DNA from: Bacteroidales bacterium
GTDB taxonomy: Bacteria; Bacteroidota; Bacteroidia; Bacteroidales; Lentimicrobiaceae
Length of the DNA stretch: 64,000 bases
Assembly: GCA_016705005.1 (NCBI GenBank)
Contig: JADIZB010000039.1
Coordinates: 62,001-126,000 of the forward strand
Direction: 5' to 3'
Shown here in pieces: positions 42,600-48,062 of the stretch. A program made the position numbers and the translations under genes. Every line of letters begins with the position of its first letter. Position 1 is the first letter of the stretch. The notes below the pieces were generated by a model. That model was not told the DNA's origin, did not search any database, and was given only the letters and a program-made list of their open reading frames with translations.

Positions 42600-42791
42600 T
42601 TAGGCAAGCATTTCTCTTACATTCTTGGCATCGGCCTGGTCAACGAGACCTGAATAAGTCAGGTTGCGTTTACGCTTGGTCGATTTCTTTGTAAGGATGT
42701 GGCTTTTGTAAGCATGCTTCCTTTTCAGTTTACCAGTACCGGTTACGTCAAACCGTTTTTTAGCACTGGATTTCGACTTCATTTTTGGCAT
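42600..42791 (-). CDS. rpmI: 50S ribosomal protein L35
   Basis: 63-residue basic L35: MPKMKSKSSAKKRFDVTGTG, KLKRKHAYKSHILTKKSTKRKRNL. Lies between infC (48 bp gap) and rplT (84 bp gap) in the conserved order. Length and charge are normal. Confidence 0.98.
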   Translation of the reverse strand: MPKMKSKSSAKKRFDVTGTGKLKRKHAYKSHILTKKSTKRKRNLTYSGLVDQADAKNVREMLA

Positions 42792-42839
42792 TACAATAGT
42801 TGTTAATTGGGTTTATATTGAGTTTTTATTCAAAACTTT

Positions 42840-43397
42840 CTACTTTTTCGGCGCAATGATCATGATCATACGCTTTCCTTCAAGCAGGGGCAGTTTTTCA
42901 ACTTTCCCGTAATCTTCGAGCAAAGAGGCAAACTGCAGCAGCTTGATCTCTCCCTGATCTTTGTAAACGATACTCCGTCCGCGAAAGAAGACCTCAACCT
43001 TAACTTTGGCACCATCCTCGAGGAATTTCATGGCATGCTTCAGTTTGAAATTAAAGTCATGCTCATCAGTATTCGGCCCCAACCTGATCTCTTTTACAAC
43101 AATCTTGGCTGACTTGGCTTTAATCTCCTTCTGCTTTTTCTTTAATTCGTAAAGAAACTTTTTGTAATCAGTTACCTTACAAACCGGTGGATTGGCCGTC
43201 GGAGATATTTCAACAAGATCGAGTTCAAGTCGCTGGGCGATGGCCAATGCATCCTTGATGTTATAGATGCCTGACTCTACATTTTCACCTACCACCCGAA
43301 CTACAGGGGCTTTAATCCTTTCGTTGATAAAGTGCGGATCCTCAGCTTTCTTTGGAAAAGGTCTCGGACCCCTCGGATTTCTAAACGGCGTTGCTAT
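42840..43397 (-). CDS. infC: Translation initiation factor IF-3 (starts at AUA)
   Basis: IF-3 (185 residues) binds the 30S subunit and rejects wrong start codons. The C domain (EIRLGPNTDEHDFNFKLKH, VKVEVFFRGRSI, LPLLEGKRMIMIIAPKK) is complete. The N domain needs ...DPHFINERIKAPVVRVVGE, which lies upstream of the first conventional start (a GTG at 43295 that would delete ~34 residues). Reading upstream in frame, a TGA closes the frame at about 43410, and between it and the N domain the only start-like codons are ATA at 43397 and ACG at 43391. The ATA sits 7 nt behind a perfect GGAGG (in GAGGAGGAAAT, 43411-43401). I therefore set the start at AUA; E. coli infC similarly uses AUU so that IF-3 can limit its own synthesis. 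The gene lies 40 bp after thrS. Confidence 0.93.
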   Translation of the reverse strand: MATPFRNPRGPRPFPKKAEDPHFINERIKAPVVRVVGENVESGIYNIKDALAIAQRLELDLVEISPTANPPVCKVTDYKKFLYELKKKQKEIKAKSAKIVVKEIRLGPNTDEHDFNFKLKHAMKFLEDGAKVKVEVFFRGRSIVYKDQGEIKLLQFASLLEDYGKVEKLPLLEGKRMIMIIAPKK

Positions 43398-43400
43398 ACT

Positions 43401-43411
43401 ATTTCCTCCTC
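43401..43411 (-). promoter_or_regulatory. infC: Strong Shine-Dalgarno site that decides the infC start
   Basis: On the minus strand GAGGAGGAAAT holds a perfect anti-anti-SD GGAGG, 7 nt before the ATA codon. Such strong sites are rare in this window, where most genes lack any SD, so it looks like compensation for a poor start codon. Confidence 0.8.
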
Positions 43412-43437
43412 AGGTTAGTTAATAATTCGAAACCAGC

Positions 43438-45372
43438 TTATTGCATTACTGCACTGATTTCCTTGTTTATCAATTCAACAAATGCTTCAGGTGTAAAGGT
43501 ACCAAGGTCACCAACGCCATGTCTTCTTACAGAAATGGTACCGTCAGCTTCTTCCTTTTCTCCGACAACAAGCATAAACGGTATTTTCCTGACCTCGGCA
43601 TCCCGGATTTTACGTCCGGCTTTCTCGCTTCGCTCATCAATAAGGCCGCGAATTTCGGAATTATTCAGGAAATTAAAAAGCTTTTTCGAATAATCGATGT
43701 ATTTTTCACTGATTGGCAGGATAATGAACTGCTCAGGATTCAACCACAGCGGGAAATTTCCGGCAGTATGTTCGATCAGCACAGCCACAAAACGTTCCAT
43801 GGAACCAAATGGTGCACGATGGATCATTACCGGACGATGCTTCTGGTTATCATTGCCAATGTACTCAAGTTCAAATCTTTCGGGCAGGTTGTAGTCAACC
43901 TGGATGGTTCCGAGCTGCCATTTGCGACCCAGGGCATCCTTAACCATAAAGTCCAGTTTCGGACCATAAAACGCAGCTTCGCCATATTCAATCACAGCAT
44001 CCAGGCCGGCTTCGTTAACCGATTCAATAATCGCATTCTCTGCCTTTTCCCAGTTCTCCTCACTTCCGATATATTTTTCACGGTTTACTTTGTCGCGAAG
44101 GGAGATTTGTACCGTATAATCCTTGAAATCAAGGATTCTGAAAATATGCAGTACGATACCAATCACAGCAATAAACTCAGATTTCAGCTGATCAGGCATG
44201 CAGAACAAGTGCGCATCATCCTGAGTAAACCCACGTACCCTGGTCAGGCCATGTAACTCACCACTCTGCTCGTAGCGGTAAACGGTGCCAAATTCAGCAA
44301 ACCTGATGGGCAAATCCTTATAAGACCTGGGTTTTGAAGCAAAAATTTCGCAGTGATGGGGGCAGTTCATGGGTTTAAGCATAAACTGTTCACCTTCTAC
44401 CGGAGTCGAAATCGGCTGGAAACTATCTTTTCCGTATTTCTGGAAATGACCAGATGTTTTATACAGTTCAACATTACCGATGTGAGGTGTGATCACAGGC
44501 TGGTAACCGGCTTTCTGCTGTATGTTGCGCAGAAACCGTTCGAGACGGTCGCGGAGCATGGCACCTTTTGGCAGCCATAACGGAAGTCCGGAGCCCACTT
44601 TCTGAGAGAAAGTAAACAGTTCCATCTCTTTTCCAAGCTTGCGATGATCGCGTTTTTTCGCTTCCTCCAGCAGTTCAAGATAATCGGTCAGTTCTTTTTG
44701 TTTCGGGAAGGTAATGCCATAAATTCTGGTGAGCTGTTTGCGTTTTTCGTCACCACGCCAGTAAGCTCCGGCAATGTTCAGTAATTTCACTGCTTTGATA
44801 AAACTGGTATCCGGAAGATGCGGACCACGGCATAAATCTGTAAAGTAACCCGATTCATAGAAAGTAATCTGGCCATCTTCAAGATCACCGATCAGTTCAA
44901 GCTTGTACTCATCATTCTTCTTTGTGAAATAATCAAGGGCTTCAGCTTTTGTTACTTCTTTCCGGACATATACCTGTTTTTCACGGGCAAGTTCAAGCAT
45001 CTTGTCTTCAATAGCCTTCAGGTCATCGGCTACAATCTCATGATCACCGAAATCCATATCATAATAGAACCCGTTCTCAATATCGGGGCCAATTCCAAAC
45101 TTTACCCCGGGATAGAGCAACTCAATGGCTTCAGCCATCAGATGTGCCGATGAATGCCACATGGTGGCCTTACCTTCGGTACTGTCCCAGGTCAGCAGTT
45201 TAAGATTGGCATCGGCTTTTATCGGGCGTGTCGCATCCCAGATTTCACCGTTAACACTGGCAGAAAGAACATTCCGGGCCAGTCCTTCACTGATGCTTCG
45301 TGCAATTTCAAGGGCAGTAGTTCCTTCAGGATACTGTCTGATAGAATTGTCGGGCAGGGTAATATTTATCAT
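43438..45372 (-). CDS. thrS: Threonyl-tRNA synthetase
   Basis: 644-residue class II synthetase charging tRNA-Thr. Domain order: TGS (INITLPDNSIRQYPEGTTAL), editing domain with HSSAHLMAEA and the later TDLCRGPHLP (zinc-like His/Cys editing site), catalytic core and anticodon-binding domain. In the core the zinc Cys is in MLKPMNCPHHCEIF, motif 2 is GTVYRYEQSGELHGLTRVRGFTQDDAH, and motif 3 is HRAPFGSMERF. The ATG at 45372 is chosen because the promoter's -7 element lies at 45407-45414, so the earlier in-frame codon at 45432 is not in the mRNA. First gene of the thrS-infC-rpmI-rplT unit. Confidence 0.99.
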   Translation of the reverse strand: MINITLPDNSIRQYPEGTTALEIARSISEGLARNVLSASVNGEIWDATRPIKADANLKLLTWDSTEGKATMWHSSAHLMAEAIELLYPGVKFGIGPDIENGFYYDMDFGDHEIVADDLKAIEDKMLELAREKQVYVRKEVTKAEALDYFTKKNDEYKLELIGDLEDGQITFYESGYFTDLCRGPHLPDTSFIKAVKLLNIAGAYWRGDEKRKQLTRIYGITFPKQKELTDYLELLEEAKKRDHRKLGKEMELFTFSQKVGSGLPLWLPKGAMLRDRLERFLRNIQQKAGYQPVITPHIGNVELYKTSGHFQKYGKDSFQPISTPVEGEQFMLKPMNCPHHCEIFASKPRSYKDLPIRFAEFGTVYRYEQSGELHGLTRVRGFTQDDAHLFCMPDQLKSEFIAVIGIVLHIFRILDFKDYTVQISLRDKVNREKYIGSEENWEKAENAIIESVNEAGLDAVIEYGEAAFYGPKLDFMVKDALGRKWQLGTIQVDYNLPERFELEYIGNDNQKHRPVMIHRAPFGSMERFVAVLIEHTAGNFPLWLNPEQFIILPISEKYIDYSKKLFNFLNNSEIRGLIDERSEKAGRKIRDAEVRKIPFMLVVGEKEEADGTISVRRHGVGDLGTFTPEAFVELINKEISAVMQ

Positions 45373-45406
45373 TGTAAAATAAATGCTTATGTTCTGAAAA
45401 TGTGTG

Positions 45407-45440
45407 CAAAGATAGGGAAAAATACAATACACATCTGCAA
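45407..45440 (-). promoter_or_regulatory. Promoter of the thrS-infC-rpmI-rplT operon
   Basis: Minus-strand TTG (45440-45438), 23-bp spacer and TATCTTTG (45414-45407), a full -7 match. Predicted leader about 30 nt, too short for a T-box or an L20-type leader ahead of thrS. Confidence 0.5.
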
Positions 45441-45571
45441 TAATTCCGGATTTCCGTTTGCAGAATGTGTATTCCGGATATATTATCTGAATTCCCCTGT
45501 TTCAGACTGTTTTAGCTTAACTCCTGCTTCCGGAACTCAACCCGCCCCATAAACAGAAAAATAACCAACAG

Positions 45572-45606
45572 TTATCTGCTATCTGCTATCTGTTATCTGT
45601 TATCTG
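45572..45606. repeat. Tandem array of five 7-bp repeats (YTATCTG)
   Basis: Five consecutive heptamers: TTATCTG, CTATCTG, CTATCTG, TTATCTG, TTATCTG. Located between the repressor gene and thrS, upstream of the thrS promoter and next to a terminator. The unit length is the same as in the larger array before dnaE, though the sequence differs. Confidence 0.9.
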
Positions 45607-45611
45607 TTAAC

Positions 45612-45643
45612 AAACAAAAGCCTGCCGTGGCAGGCTTTTGTTT
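45612..45643 (-). terminator. Intrinsic terminator of the S24 repressor gene
   Basis: Near-perfect 15-bp stem AAACAAAAGCCTGCC/GGCAGGCTTTTGTTT. On the minus strand it ends in a T-rich run just past the repressor stop codon, and it insulates the repressor from thrS. Confidence 0.88.
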
Positions 45644-45646
45644 GTT

Positions 45647-46483
45647 TCAGGCTTCGTCGAACGGGAGTTTCAGTACCTGTGCCGTAGTTACCTGTCTTTT
45701 AAGTTTTTCCATATCCTTTTTCAACGCGGCAACACTTGAGGCAAGGTCTTCACGTGGAAGGTTCGGCTCAGGCATGGCACTGCTGATGTAATGAACAAAC
45801 TTCCAGACCTCGCGTACATCTTTTATTCCGATGTCATACGGCTCATACAGCGGGTTAAGCGATTGCAGGGTAAGTTTCGCATCCGGCTTAATCCTGTTGG
45901 TGACAACCTTAAACATAATTCCGTCATCAAGGGTAAGTATGATATAGGGTTGTCCGTCGCGTATCAGGTTCCAGTTCTGGACAAATTCACCGGTTACCCA
46001 TGACCCGTCGGGAATGGGCAGCATTGAGTCGCCGCTGATCTGAAAGGTCCGGTATTTCTTTTCCTTCGAAAGAAATGGCATATGAAATGTCGGCAGCACC
46101 TTGATGTATTCAGGGTCGGCAAAACCAACCCGGTAACCGGCCGAAGCTTTCTGGTTGACGACCTCAATATTTTCATTGTTTTCGCTGTCGACCGTGGTTG
46201 TCAGCACCCTGATCTTGCTTCCTGTAATAAATACATCGTAGCCCCGCTCAAGCTGCGACAACTCGCTCAGCGAAAGTTTCGACAGGTCCACCTTCAGCAT
46301 TGTATCTACCGAGACGCCGAAGTATTTTGAAAAAGCGAGGAGGGATTCAATGCCCGGCTGAGCCACTTCATTTTCATAACCGCTCAGTGTCGGCCTTTTC
46401 ATCCCAAGGGCAAAGGCTACATCATCCTGGGTGCGGCCCCGCCGCTTACGCAAAAGTTTGATGTTCGAAGCAAAAATATTCAT
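45647..46483 (-). CDS. LexA-like XRE/S24 self-cleaving transcriptional repressor
   Basis: 278 residues. An N-terminal XRE helix-turn-helix (~5-62: IKLLRKRRGRTQDDVAFALGMKRPTLSGYENEV) is joined to a C-terminal S24 (LexA/CI-type) protease domain. The expected autocleavage site is Ala115-Gly116 in NQKASAGYRVG. The catalytic serine is Ser153 in FQISGDSMLPIPDGSWV and the lysine is Lys192 in GIMFKVVTN. The 39-residue Ser-Lys spacing is close to LexA's. This predicts release of repression on RecA activation after DNA damage (inference from LexA/CI). A C-terminal helical tail of ~45 residues is extra and coiled-coil-like. The gene faces dinB across a 117-bp shared control region with repeated half-sites, so it most likely controls dinB-dnaE and itself. 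Confidence 0.9.
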   Translation of the reverse strand: MNIFASNIKLLRKRRGRTQDDVAFALGMKRPTLSGYENEVAQPGIESLLAFSKYFGVSVDTMLKVDLSKLSLSELSQLERGYDVFITGSKIRVLTTTVDSENNENIEVVNQKASAGYRVGFADPEYIKVLPTFHMPFLSKEKKYRTFQISGDSMLPIPDGSWVTGEFVQNWNLIRDGQPYIILTLDDGIMFKVVTNRIKPDAKLTLQSLNPLYEPYDIGIKDVREVWKFVHYISSAMPEPNLPREDLASSVAALKKDMEKLKRQVTTAQVLKLPFDEA

Positions 46484-46486
46484 GGC

Positions 46487-46519
46487 TTTGTTGCAGTTGA
46501 TTAAATAATGATTATATTG
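46487..46519 (+). promoter_or_regulatory. Candidate dinB promoter within the divergent control region
   Basis: TTTG at 46487-46490, 22-bp spacer, TATATTG at 46513-46519 (one base short of the full -7 form). It is immediately followed by a TAATCAA half-site at 46520-46526, where a bound repressor would cover the start of transcription. Confidence 0.45.
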
Positions 46520-46549
46520 TAATCAATATTTTGGTTAGATTTTAATCAA
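46497..46549. promoter_or_regulatory. Repeated TTGATTA/TAATCAA operator-like half-sites between the repressor and dinB
   Basis: Four half-sites form two dyads: TTGATTA (46497-46503) with TAATCAA (46520-46526), and TTGGTTA (46531-46537, one mismatch) with TAATCAA (46543-46549). One dyad abuts the candidate dinB -7 element and the other overlaps the -7 element of the repressor gene. This is what a shared operator for the LexA-like protein would look like. The inner spacings differ (16 and 5 bp), so the true binding unit is uncertain. Confidence 0.5.
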
Positions 46550-46580
46550 ATTTACAACAATAATTCTATTATCCGACAAA
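46547..46580 (-). promoter_or_regulatory. Promoter of the S24 repressor gene
   Basis: Minus-strand TTTG (46580-46577), 22-bp spacer, TAAATTTG (46554-46547), full -7 match. Its last bases overlap the TAATCAA half-site, which suggests self-repression. Confidence 0.55.
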
Positions 46581-46600
46581 CCACCGAAAAATATTTTTCA

Positions 46601-47782
46601 ATGATAGCCTCCGGCGACAGCAGAACCATAGTGCACATGGACCTTGACACATTTTTTGTGTCGGTTGAGCGCCTCAACAACAGCCGTTTGATCGGTCTGC
46701 CGGTGATCATCGGCGGCATGTCTGACCGGGGCGTGGTGGCCGGATGCAGCTATGAGGCCCGCACCTTTGGTGTGCATTCGGCCATGCCGATGAAAATGGC
46801 CCGCGCACTTTGTCCCGATGCCCTGGTTATCCGTGGCGATATGGAGCAATATACCCGCTATTCGAATGAGGTCACCAGCATCATTGCCGAAGATGCCCCT
46901 GTTTACGAAAAGGCCTCCATCGATGAACACTACCTCGATATAACAGGTATCGACCGGTTCTTCGGGGCTGTTAAATGGTCGCATGAGCTGAGGCAGCGAA
47001 TCATTCGCGAAACCGGTCTTCCCATCTCACTGGGCCTTTCGGTAAACAAAACCGTATCAAAAATTGCCACAGGTCAGGCCAAGCCCAACGGTGAACTCGA
47101 AATCTCACGCGAAAGGATCATGCCTTTCCTGAGTCCGCTTTCGATCAGCAAAATTCCGGGAATCGGCGAAAAAACCTTCAGGTTGCTCCGCTCTATGGGC
47201 ATTGCCCGGATAGATACACTGAGCCGTATGCCTGTTGAGATGGTGGAACGTGTACTGGGTAAAAACGGCATCATCATCTGGAAAAAAGCCAACGGCATCG
47301 ACCCCACTCCCGTTGAACCATATTCTGAACGCAAATCAATCAGTACCGAAACCACGTTTGAACAGGACACCATCGACATAGGTATGATCAACGACCTGTT
47401 GCTGAAAATGGTCGAGAAACTTTCGTACCAGCTGCGTACCAAACAGAAACTAACTTCGTGTGTAACCGTAAAGGTACGCTACGCCAACTTCGACACCCAT
47501 ACCCTTCAGCACCGCATTCCCTATACCTCCTTCGATCACGCATTGCTGCCGGTTACCCGGAGCCTGTTCGACAGGTTATACCAGCGGCGCATGCTCATCA
47601 GGCTGATCGGCGTAAGGTTCAGCCACCTGGTGAGCGGGGTGCAGCAGATCAGCATGTTCGACGATTCGCCCGAAACCATCAGCCTCTACCAGGCCATGGA
47701 CCGGATACGCAACCGCTTCGGCAACCGTGCCGTTACACGTGCCGCTGCATTGGGAACCGTCATCTCTGGAGATGAGGAATGA
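46601..47782 (+). CDS. dinB: DNA polymerase IV (Y family, DinB)
   Basis: 393-residue translesion polymerase. Palm residues: Asp14 in VHMDLDTFFVSVE and Asp108-Glu109 in KASIDEHYLD, all three carboxylates present. GCSYEARTFGVHSAMPM is the fingers signature, SLGLSVNKTVSKIATGQAKPNG and KIPGIGEKTFRLLRSMGI are the palm/thumb and helix-hairpin-helix parts, and a little-finger domain follows. A beta-clamp-binding peptide QQISMFD (348-354) lies near the C terminus. Divergent from the S24 repressor and upstream of a DnaE-type polymerase on the same strand, so it probably belongs to a DNA-damage-induced unit. The local base composition is richer in GC than the surroundings. Confidence 0.97.
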   Translation: MIASGDSRTIVHMDLDTFFVSVERLNNSRLIGLPVIIGGMSDRGVVAGCSYEARTFGVHSAMPMKMARALCPDALVIRGDMEQYTRYSNEVTSIIAEDAPVYEKASIDEHYLDITGIDRFFGAVKWSHELRQRIIRETGLPISLGLSVNKTVSKIATGQAKPNGELEISRERIMPFLSPLSISKIPGIGEKTFRLLRSMGIARIDTLSRMPVEMVERVLGKNGIIIWKKANGIDPTPVEPYSERKSISTETTFEQDTIDIGMINDLLLKMVEKLSYQLRTKQKLTSCVTVKVRYANFDTHTLQHRIPYTSFDHALLPVTRSLFDRLYQRRMLIRLIGVRFSHLVSGVQQISMFDDSPETISLYQAMDRIRNRFGNRAVTRAAALGTVISGDEE

Positions 47783-47853
47783 AATAAGCGCCCTGATATG
47801 GCCATGGACCCGGACACACGATGAGGAAATCAGAAATTACGGTTTACGACCAG

Positions 47854-47869
47854 CCTGCCGGCTGGCAGG
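47854..47869. repeat. GC-rich hairpin CCTGCC-GGCT-GGCAGG between dinB and dnaE
   Basis: A perfect 6-bp inverted repeat with a 4-base loop, 72 bp after dinB. The same arms CCTGCC/GGCAGG form the core of the terminator at 45612-45643. No T-run follows it, so it is unlikely to be a terminator; it may weaken read-through or be a small repetitive extragenic palindrome. Confidence 0.5.
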
Positions 47870-47895
47870 TTTACGTTTTACGAATGATAAACCAT

Positions 47896-48056
47896 CCTTA
47901 CTCCTTACTCCTTACTCCTTACTCCTTACTCCTTACTCATTACTCATTACTCCTTACTCATTACTCATTACTCATTACTCATTACTGCCTACTGCCCACT
48001 GCCCACTGCCCACTTTTTACTTTGAGCTTTAAACTTTTTACTTTTTACTTTTTACT
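47896..48056. repeat. 23-unit heptanucleotide tandem array directly before dnaE
   Basis: An uninterrupted run of 23 units of exactly 7 bp, all ending in CT and all but two in ACT: six CCTTACT, two CATTACT, one CCTTACT, four CATTACT, one GCCTACT, three GCCCACT, then TTTTACT, TTGAGCT, TTAAACT and three TTTTACT. The register never slips, while the unit changes in blocks, as expected of repeated duplication of single variant units. It fills most of the gap between dinB and dnaE and ends 6 bp before the dnaE ATG, so it would be the translated gene's immediate leader. Frames reading through it (7-residue repeats such as SLLLTPY) are by-products. Confidence 0.97.
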
Positions 48057-48062
48057 TACCCG

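Noticed and set aside
43295..43297. GTG at 43295 as the infC start
   Set aside because: It would cut off about 34 residues including the conserved IF-3 N-terminal INERIKAPVVRV, whereas a strong ribosome site sits before the ATA at 43397.
43441..44256. 271-residue open frame antisense to thrS
   Set aside because: Overlaps the conserved catalytic and anticodon domains of threonyl-tRNA synthetase; no independent support.
47896..48056. Possible CRISPR array
   Set aside because: Units are only 7 bp and directly joined, with no spacers and no cas genes in the window.
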